Source: Cryomorphaceae bacterium (GTDB taxonomy: Bacteria > Bacteroidota > Bacteroidia > Flavobacteriales > Schleiferiaceae). From it: 34,494 nt of DNA. The notes beneath the pieces are model-generated. The model saw nothing but the letters and a program-made list of their open reading frames with translations, was not told the DNA's origin and ran no database searches. The DNA is taken from assembly GCA_017858515.1 (NCBI GenBank), contig JAFMBM010000034.1, positions 1 through 34,494 of the forward strand. The letters run 5' to 3'. Numbering within the stretch: the stretch's first letter is position 1; the number at the start of each line of letters is the position of its first letter. Shown here in pieces: positions 15,457-25,444 of this stretch. Made by a program: the position numbers and the translations under genes.

Positions 15457-15930
15457 ATGCTGACTATCAACGGGGTACATGAGTGCAAGGCCGACGCCAA
15501 AGGGCGTGTGGCTCTGCCTGCTCCATTGCGAAAGCAGTTAAATGATATTATTTCCGAGGGATTTGTTCTGAAGCGATCGGTTTTTCAGCCCTGTTTGGAG
15601 CTCTATCCAATGCAAGCTTGGAATCAAGTTATGACCAAAGTGAATCGCTTAAATCGCTTTGTAAAAAAGAACAATGATTTTATTCGGCGCTTTTCAGCGG
15701 GGGTAAAAATCATCGAATTAGATAATAATGGAAGAATTCTCATTCCCAAAGATCTGCTTCAATTTGGCGGTATAGAGTCTGATTTGGTTTTGGCTTCGGC
15801 GGTAGATATAATTGAGATTTGGGATAAATCGGCCTACGAGCAATCTGTAAGCAATGATTCTGCTGATTTTGGTGCCTTGGCGGAGGAGGTGATGGGCGAA
15901 CTCAAATACGATGAGCCCGATGTATCATGA
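15457..15930 (+). CDS. mraZ: Transcriptional regulator MraZ
   Basis: MraZ is the AbrB-like regulator at the head of the division and cell-wall cluster. The 157-aa protein has two SpoVT-AbrB-like halves, each with the DxKGR-type turn: ADAKGRVALPAPLR near 12-25, and LDNNGRILIPKDL near 87-99. Members form ring oligomers that bind repeated boxes in their own promoter, and matching boxes are seen at 15384-15413. It starts at an ATG behind a good AGGGGAG site. Its end overlaps rsmH by up to 20 nt. Confidence 0.95.
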   Translation: MLTINGVHECKADAKGRVALPAPLRKQLNDIISEGFVLKRSVFQPCLELYPMQAWNQVMTKVNRLNRFVKKNNDFIRRFSAGVKIIELDNNGRILIPKDLLQFGGIESDLVLASAVDIIEIWDKSAYEQSVSNDSADFGALAEEVMGELKYDEPDVS

Positions 15931-16828
15931 ACCCGTTTTACTGAATGAGTCGGTCGATGGCCTTGCGATAAAACCCAATGGCGTCTATGTCGACTGCACC
16001 TTCGGAGGAGGAGGTCATTCTAAAGAAATATTGAGTCGGTTGAATGAAGAGGGAAGGCTATACGCTTTCGATCAAGATGCAGATGCCGCAAACAATGCTA
16101 TAGACGATTTGCGCTTTTCGCTTTTACCTATGAATTTTCGCTTTATCGAGAGAGGCCTTCGGATTCACAACCTCCGAAAAGTAGATGGTATTTTGGCCGA
16201 TTTGGGGGTGTCTTCCCATCAGTTCGATACAGCGGCGCGTGGCTTCTCCTTGCGTTTTGATGGGCCTCTAGACATGCGTATGAATACGGCGTCTAAACTT
16301 TCGGCAGCGGAACTTCTTATGCAGGTAGATGAGCCCGAACTCATTCATATCCTTCGCACCTATGGCGAAATACCCAATGCCAAAAGATTGGCCACTGCCT
16401 TGATTGAAAGACGAGGTTCTCAGCCAATAAAAAGCACTTTTGAGTTAGTTGACCTCCTCAATGGTTTTTCGCCAGTTCAAAAAAGACATAGTTATCAAGC
16501 ACAGGTTTTTCAGGCGTTACGCATTGCAGTAAATGAAGAATTAGAGGCCTTACGGGCTTTGTTAGAATCCAGTTTAAGCTTGTTGGATGAAGGAGGTAGA
16601 CTCTCCATTATCTCTTACCATTCCTTGGAAGATAGAATGGTAAAACGTTTTGTAAAAGAGGGTTGGATGGATGATGAGGCCCAAAGAGATGCATTCGGTC
16701 GAAGGCATTTTCGCTTTCAACCCGTCCACAAGAAAACCATAGATCCCTCGGAAGAAGAAATTGCAAGTAACCCAAGAGCTCGCTCTGCGCGATTAAGGGT
16801 TGCTGAAAGAGTAGAGCTGTGGAAATGA
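15911..16828 (+). CDS. rsmH: 16S rRNA (cytosine-1402-N4)-methyltransferase
   Basis: RsmH (MraW) methylates N4 of C1402 in the 16S rRNA decoding site with S-adenosylmethionine. The 305-aa protein has the SAM-binding stretch YVDCTFGGGGHSKEIL, the family motif ADLGVSSHQFD, and the C-terminal motif ISYHSLEDRMVK. Two ATGs are close together (15911 and 15920). Both lie inside the mraZ end, so translation is coupled; YHEPVLL follows the second. The stop overlaps the ftsL start (ATGA). Confidence 0.95.
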   Translation: MSPMYHEPVLLNESVDGLAIKPNGVYVDCTFGGGGHSKEILSRLNEEGRLYAFDQDADAANNAIDDLRFSLLPMNFRFIERGLRIHNLRKVDGILADLGVSSHQFDTAARGFSLRFDGPLDMRMNTASKLSAAELLMQVDEPELIHILRTYGEIPNAKRLATALIERRGSQPIKSTFELVDLLNGFSPVQKRHSYQAQVFQALRIAVNEELEALRALLESSLSLLDEGGRLSIISYHSLEDRMVKRFVKEGWMDDEAQRDAFGRRHFRFQPVHKKTIDPSEEEIASNPRARSARLRVAERVELWK

Positions 16829-17157
16829 AGAGAAGAGAAAAATGGTCAAAGGCTCTAGCCGATTTGGTTCAAGGCACGTTTCTGGTAAACGATAGCGCAA
16901 GAGCCATCTATCCATTCGTCCTTTTTTTAGGCGGATTGGCGGTGATCTCTATCTATAGTTCTCACAGCGCAGACAGCAAGGTGTACACCATGTCTAAGCT
17001 GCGAAACGAAATGAAAGAACTCAATTCTGATTATATAGAAACCCGAAGCAAACTCATGGAAGTGAGCTCTGAAACCAAGGTTTTAAATCGGGCTAAGCAG
17101 TTAGGTCTCATTCGAAAAGAAAATCCACCCATCAAAATCGTTTTGACGGATGAGTAA
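16825..17157 (+). CDS. ftsL: Cell-division protein FtsL
   Basis: FtsL is a small bitopic divisome protein. The 110-aa sequence has a charged cytoplasmic N-terminus, one membrane helix (about 30-45, PFVLFLGGLAVISIY), and a periplasmic leucine-zipper-like coiled coil (about 55-90). The length and position between rsmH and ftsI are typical; the identification rests mostly on these. ATG 16825 overlaps the rsmH stop by 4 nt; an upstream GTG at 16819 is also open. Confidence 0.85.
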   Translation: MKRREKWSKALADLVQGTFLVNDSARAIYPFVLFLGGLAVISIYSSHSADSKVYTMSKLRNEMKELNSDYIETRSKLMEVSSETKVLNRAKQLGLIRKENPPIKIVLTDE

Positions 17158-19147
17158 CGAACAAAAGCAAATACTTCACAGACTCTATTGGCTTTCGGTA
17201 CCTCTCATCATTTTGGCGATTGCTATTATTGTAAAGTTGGTTCAGATTCAATGGTTGGAAGGGCCTGAACTGCGTGCTCAGTCTGAGAAAGATGTAATCA
17301 AGAACATTTCTATAGAGGCTAGAAGGGGAAGTATTTTCTCTTCCGACGGAAAACTTTTGGCTACCAATATGGCGGCTTACAGCATTCATTTCGATCCTAC
17401 TACCGCCACCTCTGAAATCTTCGATAAAGGGATAGACTCGCTTTCTCTGGGATTGGCAAAGATTCTAGGACAGAAATCAAGTGCTCAGTGGAAGGCTTTA
17501 TTGAGGTCTTCTCGCAATCAAGGAGACCGTTTTGTAACCTTATCTGCATCGGTAGATCACGGAACCTTAAAGCAATTAAAGGCGCTACCTATTTTAAGAG
17601 AAGGAAGATACAAGGGCGGATTTTTATATAATCAAAAGAATCACAGAAAACTTCCTCTTGGTGCTATTGCAGAAAGAACCATTGGTTTTGATGAGACCTA
17701 CAGACGCACAGGTTTGGAAGAGGCCTACAGCGATGAACTTAAAGGAACCAATGGTTCTAGATTGGCTCAAAGAATATCAAAGTCGTATTGGAAGCCCTTA
17801 ACAGATTACTACAGCCAAGAACCTGAAGATGGACTAGACTTGGTGAGTACTATAGATAGTCGTTTACAAGATATTGCCAACGATGCTTTGCTCAGTTCGC
17901 TCGAATACTACAAAGCAGATCATGGTTGTGTTGTATTAATGGAAGTATCTACTGGGAAGGTGCGTGCTATAGCTAATCTAGGAAGAAATTCGAACGGATC
18001 GGGCTATTACGAGAAAAGAAATTACGCTGTTTGGGAAAGCACAGAACCGGGCTCGACATTTAAAACTATTGCCCTCATGTTGGCGCTAGAAGATGGAGTT
18101 GTGGATACTTCAACCCAAGTGAATACCGAGAACGGACTGTATACTATCTATGGCGAAAGGGTAGAAGACAGTAATTATCGCAATGGAAAGGGGGGATATG
18201 GAATTATCAGCTTGGGAAAAGCCTTCCAAGAGAGTTCCAATACTGGAATTGTAAAGGCCTTATATCCCTTATACAAGAATAACCCAGAGCAGTTCGTAGA
18301 CCGACTGTATGCTTTGGGCATGAACAAGCCTTTGGGAATAGATATAAAAGGAGAGGGAATGCCTAAGATTCCACATCCAAACGATAGAAAGGCTTGGTCT
18401 GGAATTAGTCTGCCCTGGATGATGTTCGGCTACGAAGTGAGTTTTACTCCGCTTCAGATCCTTGCCTATTACAATGCCATAGCCAACAACGGGGTATTAG
18501 TGAAGCCACAGTTTGTAGAGCGCTTTGAGAAAATGGGGAGCACTGTAAAGGATATCCAACCTGAGATACTCAATCCATCCATCTGCTCGAAAGGAACTCT
18601 GGTTCAATTGCAAAGTCTTTTAAAAAATGCATTAGAAAAAGGTACAGGAAAGAGTCTCAAACACGACTTATTTCAAATGGCTGGAAAAACGGGGACAAGT
18701 CAAAGTCAGTATTGGTTGGGAACAGAAGGGCAATCGTACCAATCTTCATTTGTTGGCTATTTTCCCGCAGACAATCCTAAATATTCTTGCATTGTAGTGG
18801 TTCAAAAGCCCGATAAGACCATTGGGTATTACGGAGCCAAAGTAGCAGGTCCTGTTTTTAAGGAAGTAGCTATGGCCGTACACAGACTTAGTCCGCTTGA
18901 ATGGACTGAGCCACAGAACACACATTATGCCTACGACTCATCAAGAAGAGAGAGTGTAGAGAAGAGTTTGGAGATTAAAAAAATGCCCAATCTCAGAGGC
19001 ATGCGCCTAATGGACGCCATCGAATTGATGGAGAACAATGGATTAAAAGTAAAGTTGGAAGGCTTCTCTGGAAAGGTTTTGCGCCAATGGCCCGCAAGCG
19101 GAGAGTCTCTAAATGCCATACCTACGGTAATAATTTACGCCGGATGA
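17150..19147 (+). CDS. ftsI: Division transpeptidase FtsI (class B PBP, with PASTA)
   Basis: This septal DD-transpeptidase is anchored by one N-terminal helix (about 13-31). It has the PBP dimerisation region (about 55-210) and a transpeptidase domain with the active-site tetrad Ser302-Thr-Phe-Lys305 (EPGSTFK), the SSN motif (362-364) and KTGT (513-516). A C-terminal PASTA domain covers about 610-665 (MPNLRGMRLMDAIELMENNG). The total of 665 aa is normal for the Bacteroidota form. It overlaps ftsL by 8 nt and murE by 4 nt. Confidence 0.95.
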   Translation: MSNEQKQILHRLYWLSVPLIILAIAIIVKLVQIQWLEGPELRAQSEKDVIKNISIEARRGSIFSSDGKLLATNMAAYSIHFDPTTATSEIFDKGIDSLSLGLAKILGQKSSAQWKALLRSSRNQGDRFVTLSASVDHGTLKQLKALPILREGRYKGGFLYNQKNHRKLPLGAIAERTIGFDETYRRTGLEEAYSDELKGTNGSRLAQRISKSYWKPLTDYYSQEPEDGLDLVSTIDSRLQDIANDALLSSLEYYKADHGCVVLMEVSTGKVRAIANLGRNSNGSGYYEKRNYAVWESTEPGSTFKTIALMLALEDGVVDTSTQVNTENGLYTIYGERVEDSNYRNGKGGYGIISLGKAFQESSNTGIVKALYPLYKNNPEQFVDRLYALGMNKPLGIDIKGEGMPKIPHPNDRKAWSGISLPWMMFGYEVSFTPLQILAYYNAIANNGVLVKPQFVERFEKMGSTVKDIQPEILNPSICSKGTLVQLQSLLKNALEKGTGKSLKHDLFQMAGKTGTSQSQYWLGTEGQSYQSSFVGYFPADNPKYSCIVVVQKPDKTIGYYGAKVAGPVFKEVAMAVHRLSPLEWTEPQNTHYAYDSSRRESVEKSLEIKKMPNLRGMRLMDAIELMENNGLKVKLEGFSGKVLRQWPASGESLNAIPTVIIYAG

Positions 19148-20610
19148 AGCTACTAAAAGACATACTCTATAAGGCAGGAATGGAGCGGCTGGAAGGTTCG
19201 CTTCAATTGGCTGTGAATACCCTTGCTTTTGATTCTAGAAAAGTAACAAAAGACTGCTTGTTTATAGCGGTGAAGGGAACTTCTGTAGATGGGCATCAAT
19301 TTATAAATCAAGCCATTGCACAAGGGGCTATTGGCATTGTGGTGGAAGAGTGGCAAGAAGGTGTTCCTGAATCTATAACACAGATTCAGGTGAAAAACAC
19401 AGCTCGATCGCTCGGAATCATTGCTTCTAATTTTTATGGAAATCCCTCCGAAACAATGGAAGTAGTGGCTGTAACTGGCACCAATGGCAAGACTACGGTG
19501 GCTAGTTTGCTGCACAGTTTAGCTATCCATCTCGGATACAAGGCGGGATTGCTTTCTACCGTGGTAAATAAAATTCATAGACAAGAAGTAGAGGCAACCC
19601 ATACAACACCGGATGCCTTGCAAATGCAACAACTGCTTTCGAGAATGCAGGCCGCGGGATGTAGATATGTTTTTATGGAGGCCAGCTCGCACGGCATCGA
19701 CCAAGAAAGAATGGCAGGCATCAAGCTCGCTGGAGCACTCTTCACCAATATTACAAGAGATCATCTCGACTACCATCAGACTTTCGAGAACTATATCAAC
19801 GCCAAAAAGAAACTCTTTAACGATTTACCTTCTTCCGCATTTGCACTCACCAATGCAGATGATCGTCATGGAAAAACCATGCTGCTGCACACTAAGGCGA
19901 AGCAGTTTGGCTACGGAATTAAAACGCCTACCGACTACAAGGGAAAAATTCTCGAAATGCACTTTAATGGCTCCCTCCTCGATTTCGATGGCGAAGAGTT
20001 CTGGTCGGGCCTCATTGGCGATTTCAATGCCTATAACCTTTTGGCTATTTATGGGGCTGCCATCCAACTAAAAATGGCAAACGGACACGAATTGCTTTCG
20101 GCTATGAGCTTGCTTAAGCCCGTAAATGGCCGCTTTCAGTATTTAAAAGGTCCTAAGGAAATTACAGGAATAGTTGACTACGCACATACGCCGGATGCAC
20201 TTAAAAATGTGGCTTACACGCTTAAACAACTAATAGAAAAAGGACAGAGATTGATCGTAGTGATTGGCTGCGGTGGAAATCGCGACAAGGGGAAGCGTCC
20301 TGAAATGGCTAAAGTAAGTGTGGAGTTTGCCAACAGGAGCATCTTCACTTCAGACAATCCTAGAAACGAAGATCCTGAGGCTATTCTCGACGATATGGAA
20401 GCGGGATTAGATATGGCAGAGAGAAGCAGAGTTCTTCGAATTAGCGATCGGAAACAGGCCATAAAGGCAGCCGTCATGATGGCTGAGCCAGGCGATGTAG
20501 TCTTAGTTGCTGGCAAGGGTCATGAGAACTATCAGGAGATTCAAGGAGTAAAACATGCTTTCGACGATTTAGAAGTACTCACGGAAATCTTTAAAACCCT
20601 AGAGGCCTAA
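19144..20610 (+). CDS. murE: UDP-MurNAc-tripeptide ligase MurE
   Basis: MurE adds the third stem-peptide residue of the peptidoglycan precursor, using ATP. The 488-aa protein has the Mur ligase P-loop TGTNGKT (111-117), the carbamylated-lysine region around 220-224, and DNPR at 404-407. The DNPR motif is the mark of ligases that add meso-diaminopimelate, as expected for a Gram-negative. I start it at ATG 19144 (ATGA overlap with ftsI) rather than at the open frame from 19087, which would extend 61 nt into ftsI. The stop overlaps mraY (TAATG). Confidence 0.95.
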   Translation: MKLLKDILYKAGMERLEGSLQLAVNTLAFDSRKVTKDCLFIAVKGTSVDGHQFINQAIAQGAIGIVVEEWQEGVPESITQIQVKNTARSLGIIASNFYGNPSETMEVVAVTGTNGKTTVASLLHSLAIHLGYKAGLLSTVVNKIHRQEVEATHTTPDALQMQQLLSRMQAAGCRYVFMEASSHGIDQERMAGIKLAGALFTNITRDHLDYHQTFENYINAKKKLFNDLPSSAFALTNADDRHGKTMLLHTKAKQFGYGIKTPTDYKGKILEMHFNGSLLDFDGEEFWSGLIGDFNAYNLLAIYGAAIQLKMANGHELLSAMSLLKPVNGRFQYLKGPKEITGIVDYAHTPDALKNVAYTLKQLIEKGQRLIVVIGCGGNRDKGKRPEMAKVSVEFANRSIFTSDNPRNEDPEAILDDMEAGLDMAERSRVLRISDRKQAIKAAVMMAEPGDVVLVAGKGHENYQEIQGVKHAFDDLEVLTEIFKTLEA

Positions 20611-21821
20611 TGCTGTATTACCTATTCGAATATCTAGATAAATACTACGATATACCTGGAACAGGTGTATTTCAGTACATCACTTTTAGAGCGGCAATGT
20701 CAATTATTGCATCGCTTCTAGTTTCACTGTTGTTGGGGAAAAGGGTAATTCAATACCTGCTGCGGAAACAAGTAGGCGAAAGCATTCGCGATTTGGGTTT
20801 GGAAGGTCAAAAGCAAAAGAGCGGAACGCCAACCATGGGCGGATTGTTAATTCTATCGGCTATTCTTATTCCAACTCTTCTCTTTGCACGATTGGATAAT
20901 ATCTATATCCTCTTACTCATTATCAGCACTCTGTGGATGGGATTTATTGGCTTCCTAGATGATTATATAAAGGTATTTAAGAAGAATAAGCAGGGTTTAC
21001 GCGGAGTATTTAAGGTTTTAGGGCAAATAGGATTAGGAATTATAGTAGGAGGGGTGTTGTACTTCCACCCCGATGTGGTAATTAAAGAGAAAACAACCCA
21101 AAGGCTCACAGCCGATGCCCCTCTTTTCGATGCAGCGCATAAGTCGACCAAAACAAGCATTCCATTTTTAAAAAATAACGAGCTCGATTATTCGGAGGCC
21201 GTAAGTTGGTTAGGAGAAGGTGCTGTAAAATGGTCTTGGTTACTCTTTATTCCCATCGTTATTTTCATTGTAACAGCCGTATCCAACGGAGCCAATTTAA
21301 CCGATGGCATCGATGGATTGGCTACAGGTGTTTCGGCTATAATTGGAGTAACCCTGGGTATTCTGGCCTATGTATCGGGTAGTATCGTCTTTGCTGACTA
21401 CTTGAATATCATGTATATACCCTACTCAGGAGAGATGGTAATCTTTATGGCTGCTTTTGTAGGGGCCTGTATTGGGTTTCTCTGGTACAATGCCTATCCG
21501 GCTCAAGTTTTTATGGGAGATACAGGTAGTCTAAGTCTAGGTGGAATTATCGCTGTTTTCGCAATAGCCATCCGAAAAGAGTTACTCATACCTATTCTTT
21601 GTGGAATTTTCTTGATCGAAAACTTAAGCGTGGTATTGCAGGTGAGTTATTTCAAATACACCCGCAAGAAATTTGGTGAGGGTAGGCGTATTTTCAAAAT
21701 GTCTCCTCTACATCATCACTACCAGAAACTAGGCTTACACGAATCTAAGATTGTTACCCGCTTTTGGATTGTGGGAATTATGCTAGCTGTACTAACCATT
21801 GTAACTCTTAAGCTGAGATGA
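20610..21821 (+). CDS. mraY: Phospho-MurNAc-pentapeptide translocase MraY
   Basis: MraY makes lipid I from UDP-MurNAc-pentapeptide and undecaprenyl phosphate in the inner membrane. The 403-aa polytopic protein has the Asp-rich motif FLDDYIK, the [12 protein letters not shown] loop, and the HHHYQKLG motif, all in the expected order. The start overlaps the murE stop by 1 nt and the end overlaps murD by 4 nt. The segment between the second and third motifs has a Bacteroidota-type periplasmic insertion (around residues 150-195, rich in charged residues). Confidence 0.95.
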   Translation: MLYYLFEYLDKYYDIPGTGVFQYITFRAAMSIIASLLVSLLLGKRVIQYLLRKQVGESIRDLGLEGQKQKSGTPTMGGLLILSAILIPTLLFARLDNIYILLLIISTLWMGFIGFLDDYIKVFKKNKQGLRGVFKVLGQIGLGIIVGGVLYFHPDVVIKEKTTQRLTADAPLFDAAHKSTKTSIPFLKNNELDYSEAVSWLGEGAVKWSWLLFIPIVIFIVTAVSNGANLTDGIDGLATGVSAIIGVTLGILAYVSGSIVFADYLNIMYIPYSGEMVIFMAAFVGACIGFLWYNAYPAQVFMGDTGSLSLGGIIAVFAIAIRKELLIPILCGIFLIENLSVVLQVSYFKYTRKKFGEGRRIFKMSPLHHHYQKLGLHESKIVTRFWIVGIMLAVLTIVTLKLR

Positions 21822-23161
21822 ACAAGGTTGAAATACTCGTTTTGGGCGGAGGTGAAAGCGGCGTAGGTGCGGCCTTGTTAGCAAAAAAGCTAAATAAGCA
21901 GGTATTCGTAAGCGATAGCAAGGCCTTAAAACCTGTCTATGCCAAAGAATTGCAGCAAGCAGGCATTCCATTCGAAGAAGGTCAGCATACTGAGGATTTA
22001 TTTTTTGGAGTAGAATGCGTGGTGAAGAGTCCTGGAATACCTTCTCATATTCCATTAATTGGGAGGCTAAAAGAACAGGGTGCGGAAGTTATTTCAGAGA
22101 TAGAATTTGCATCAAGGTATACGAAAGGAAAGATAGTGGGTATAACCGGAAGCAACGGAAAGACCACCACTACTTTGCTTACTCATCACATTTTCAAGAA
22201 GGCCGGTTGGGATGTTGGACTGGCTGGAAATGTTGGGACAAGTTTTGCGCGATTGCTTGCAGAAGGAGATCATGATTGGTGGATACTTGAAATTAGTAGT
22301 TTCCAGCTCGATGACACCATTCATTTCCAACCTGATATTGCGATTCTAACCAATATCACTCCCGATCACCTCGATCGCTATGAGTACAAAATGGAGAACT
22401 ATATGTCCTCCAAATTTAGAATTACACTTTTTCAATCAGAAGAGAGCAAATTCATCTATTGTGCAGACGACGAATGGACCCTCAAGGGATTGAAGTCACA
22501 GGCCCCAAAAGCGCAATTAATTCCTTTCACACTAAACTCAAGTTTAGCAGGAGAGGTTGGGGCATTTTATCAGCAAGGTCACATACAAATCGAATTTAAT
22601 AAAGGGGAATCTATGAGCATTTACGAACTGGCTTTACAAGGCAAGCACAATACTTACAACTCAATGGCTTCCGCCTTGGCAGCCCGGGCAGCAGGCATTC
22701 ACAGCGAAGCCATACGCGATGCCTTGGCAGACTTTGAACATATAGAACACAGATTAGAAACTGTAACTCAGATAGCGGGAGTAGAATACATCAACGATTC
22801 TAAAGCAACCAATGTAAATAGCACGTGGTATGCTTTGGAAAGTATAACACGCAAGGTCATTTGGATTGTGGGTGGAGTAGATAAGGGGAACGACTACAGT
22901 CAGCTGCTGCCCTTGGTTAAAGACAAGGTAAAGGCCATTGTCTGTCTCGGTTTAGACAACCAAAAGATCATCAACGAGTTTAAGAATGATGTTGAGATTC
23001 TCACAGAGGCTCAAAGTATGGAGGCCGCTGTACGCACTGCGCATAGTCTTGCAAAAAAGGGCGATTTGGTTTTGCTTTCTCCTGCTTGTGCAAGTTTTGA
23101 TCTATTTGAAAACTATGAAGATAGAGGCAATCAATTTAAAGAATGCGTGCGTAAGCTTTGA
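21818..23161 (+). CDS. murD: UDP-MurNAc-L-alanine:D-glutamate ligase MurD
   Basis: MurD adds D-glutamate to UDP-MurNAc-L-Ala. The 447-aa protein has an N-terminal nucleotide-fold [12 protein letters not shown], the ATP loop GSNGKTT (111-117), NITPDHLDR in the central domain, and the NDSKATN motif in the C-terminal half. The start overlaps the mraY stop (ATGA). The stop overlaps the TTG start of ftsW. Confidence 0.95.
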   Translation: MNKVEILVLGGGESGVGAALLAKKLNKQVFVSDSKALKPVYAKELQQAGIPFEEGQHTEDLFFGVECVVKSPGIPSHIPLIGRLKEQGAEVISEIEFASRYTKGKIVGITGSNGKTTTTLLTHHIFKKAGWDVGLAGNVGTSFARLLAEGDHDWWILEISSFQLDDTIHFQPDIAILTNITPDHLDRYEYKMENYMSSKFRITLFQSEESKFIYCADDEWTLKGLKSQAPKAQLIPFTLNSSLAGEVGAFYQQGHIQIEFNKGESMSIYELALQGKHNTYNSMASALAARAAGIHSEAIRDALADFEHIEHRLETVTQIAGVEYINDSKATNVNSTWYALESITRKVIWIVGGVDKGNDYSQLLPLVKDKVKAIVCLGLDNQKIINEFKNDVEILTEAQSMEAAVRTAHSLAKKGDLVLLSPACASFDLFENYEDRGNQFKECVRKL

Positions 23162-24357
23162 TCAGAATAGCTAAATACATTCGTGGCGATAGGGTCATTT
23201 GGACAGTAGCGGTAATCATGTCGCTTATGTCGTTTCTGTCTGTGTATAGTGCCAGCAGTAACATAGCTTTTAGCAATGGAGTAAGCCATATGACTTCCAT
23301 TATGCTAAAGCATCTCATGTACCTAGTAACAGGATTTAGTTTGATGTATCTAGCACACAATATTCCCTATAAATATTATGGTGCACTATCGAAAATATTA
23401 CTTCCAATAGCTATTATTCTTCTTGGAGTAACACTTGCACAAGGCACTACAATAGAGGGGGCTAATGCTGCTCGATGGCTGCGACTTCCGTTTGGTTTTA
23501 GCTTTCAAACATCTTCCTTCGCAAGTCTTGTTCTACTTACTTATATGGCTCGTTATCTGAGCAAGAATGCTGGGCGAAATCTGAGTTTAAGGGAGTCGTT
23601 TCTTCCGCTCTTATTGCCTCTTTTTATCGTTTGTGGATTAGTGCTTCCTGCCAACTTTTCTACAGCAGCTATTATTTTTATCATTGCGGTAATGCTCATG
23701 TTTGTAGGCTCCTATCCGATTAAAAACATAGTGATTTTATTGGGATCTGGGGTGGTAATGCTTGCCTTGTTTATTCTATTTGTGAAAGCCTATCCACAAG
23801 TTTCAAATAGAGTTAAAACCTGGGAGCAGCGCATAGACTCTTTTCTTTCGGGTGAGGCCGAAGTGAATTATCAGGTACACAAGGCAAAAATGGCTATAGC
23901 CGAGGGCGGCATTTTCGGAGTGGGATCGGGTAAAAGCGTACAGAAGAACTTCCTACCACAATCGAACTCTGATTTTATTTATGCGGTTATTGTAGAGGAA
24001 TATGGAATGATTGGCGGCCTATCCGTGCTCTCGTTATATCTGTGGCTGTTTATTCGAATTCTAAAAGTGGCAACCAAAGCAACGTCTTTTTTTGGCTCGC
24101 TTCTAACCGTTGCTGCAGGATCTGGATTGTTGATTCAAGCTTTTGTAAATATGGGAGTAGCGGTGAATGTATTTCCGGTAACCGGACAAACGCTTCCACT
24201 CATTTCTGCAGGTGGATCATCTATTTGGATGACTTGCCTTGCATTGGGAATGATTTTGAGTGTAAGCAGAAGTTATATGGGTGAAGAAGCTGCTATAAGA
24301 ATGACAGACGAAGATTTACCCGAAAACCCTTTTGAAACCGAATTGAGCAATGCCTGA
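23158..24357 (+). CDS. ftsW: Septal glycosyltransferase/lipid II polymerase FtsW
   Basis: FtsW is the SEDS glycosyltransferase that polymerises lipid II at the septum together with FtsI. The 399-aa protein has about ten hydrophobic segments and the C-terminal SEDS signature TGQTLPLISAGGSS. The start is an unusual TTG at 23158, chosen because TTGA overlaps the murD stop and the first in-frame ATG comes about 20 codons later, within the first membrane helix. The end overlaps murG by 8 nt. Confidence 0.93.
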   Translation: MIRIAKYIRGDRVIWTVAVIMSLMSFLSVYSASSNIAFSNGVSHMTSIMLKHLMYLVTGFSLMYLAHNIPYKYYGALSKILLPIAIILLGVTLAQGTTIEGANAARWLRLPFGFSFQTSSFASLVLLTYMARYLSKNAGRNLSLRESFLPLLLPLFIVCGLVLPANFSTAAIIFIIAVMLMFVGSYPIKNIVILLGSGVVMLALFILFVKAYPQVSNRVKTWEQRIDSFLSGEAEVNYQVHKAKMAIAEGGIFGVGSGKSVQKNFLPQSNSDFIYAVIVEEYGMIGGLSVLSLYLWLFIRILKVATKATSFFGSLLTVAAGSGLLIQAFVNMGVAVNVFPVTGQTLPLISAGGSSIWMTCLALGMILSVSRSYMGEEAAIRMTDEDLPENPFETELSNA

Positions 24358-25444
24358 GAAAACCCTTAGCTTTTTACTTAGTGGTGGAGGAACGGGCGGG
24401 CATATTTTCCCAGCTCTTAGCATTGCCGATGAATTGAAGCGGCGTTATCCCAATGCCATTATTCACTTCGTTGGCGCCAGCGACCGAATGGAAATGGAAA
24501 AAGTTCCAGCAGCAGGCTATTCTATTACGGGTTTGTGGATCAGCGGTATTAATCGTTCTGATGGATGGAAGAATATTTCCTTCCCTCTAAAACTATCGAG
24601 CAGTTTGTTAAAATCGATTCGAATTTTAACAAAGTACAAGCCAGCTGTTGTTATTGGAACGGGTGGCTTTGCCAGTGGAGCCTTGTTGTACTCTGCTCAT
24701 TGGTTAGGCCATAAAACACTCATTCAAGAGCAGAATTCTTTTCCGGGTATTACCAATAAATGGTTGGCTCCTAAGGTCAATTCTATCTGCGTTGCTTTTG
24801 AGGGTTTGGAGAAATTTTTTCCTAAGTCGAAAATTCAACTTACTGGAAATCCCATCCGGAAAGAGCTTATCAATCCACTGCCCTTGCGCTCGAGTGCTTT
24901 GCAATCTTTTGGTCTAATAGATAGGCCCACACTTCTGGTTTTAGGAGGAAGTTTGGGAGCACGAAATCTAAATAAAGCGGTAAAGCAGATTTACCCAATT
25001 ATAATTGAGGCCGGGTTTAATCTGATTTGGCAAACGGGAAAGCTCTATATAGAAGATTTGAAAAAAGAGGTTCCCGCAAGAAAGGGGCTATTTATGGAAG
25101 CATTTCTTCAAGATATGTCTTCGGCCTATTCAGCAGCAGATTTGGTGTTGTCTAGAGCAGGGGCAGGAACTCTTAGTGAATTAGCGGTGGTAGAAAAGGC
25201 CGCCATTTTAGTTCCTTCACCCAATGTAGCAGAAGACCATCAAACAAAGAACGCAGAAGCATTGGTTCAAAAGGGCGCCGCTCTGATGATCGCCGAACGA
25301 GATTTAGAAACGGATTTAGAAAGTTGCTTACTCGATTTACTTCGTAATGAAGAGAAAAGAAAAGAGTTGAGTAAGGCCATTTCCGAAATGGCAATGCCGA
25401 ATGCTACCAAGGCCATTGTAGATGAAATTGAAAAATGGATTTGA
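24350..25444 (+). CDS. murG: Lipid II synthase MurG
   Basis: MurG transfers GlcNAc to lipid I at the cytoplasmic membrane face. The 364-aa GT-B protein begins with the glycine loop GGGTGGHIFPAL (12-23) and has IQEQNSFPG, plus the C-terminal sugar-nucleotide stretch SRAGAGTLSELA. It overlaps ftsW by 8 nt and murC by up to 10 nt. Confidence 0.95.
   Translation: MPEKTLSFLLSGGGTGGHIFPALSIADELKRRYPNAIIHFVGASDRMEMEKVPAAGYSITGLWISGINRSDGWKNISFPLKLSSSLLKSIRILTKYKPAVVIGTGGFASGALLYSAHWLGHKTLIQEQNSFPGITNKWLAPKVNSICVAFEGLEKFFPKSKIQLTGNPIRKELINPLPLRSSALQSFGLIDRPTLLVLGGSLGARNLNKAVKQIYPIIIEAGFNLIWQTGKLYIEDLKKEVPARKGLFMEAFLQDMSSAYSAADLVLSRAGAGTLSELAVVEKAAILVPSPNVAEDHQTKNAEALVQKGAALMIAERDLETDLESCLLDLLRNEEKRKELSKAISEMAMPNATKAIVDEIEKWI

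Noticed and set aside
19087..19143. N-terminal extension of murE
   Set aside because: It overlaps the ftsI PASTA domain; ATG 19144 with a 4-nt overlap fits the cluster style.
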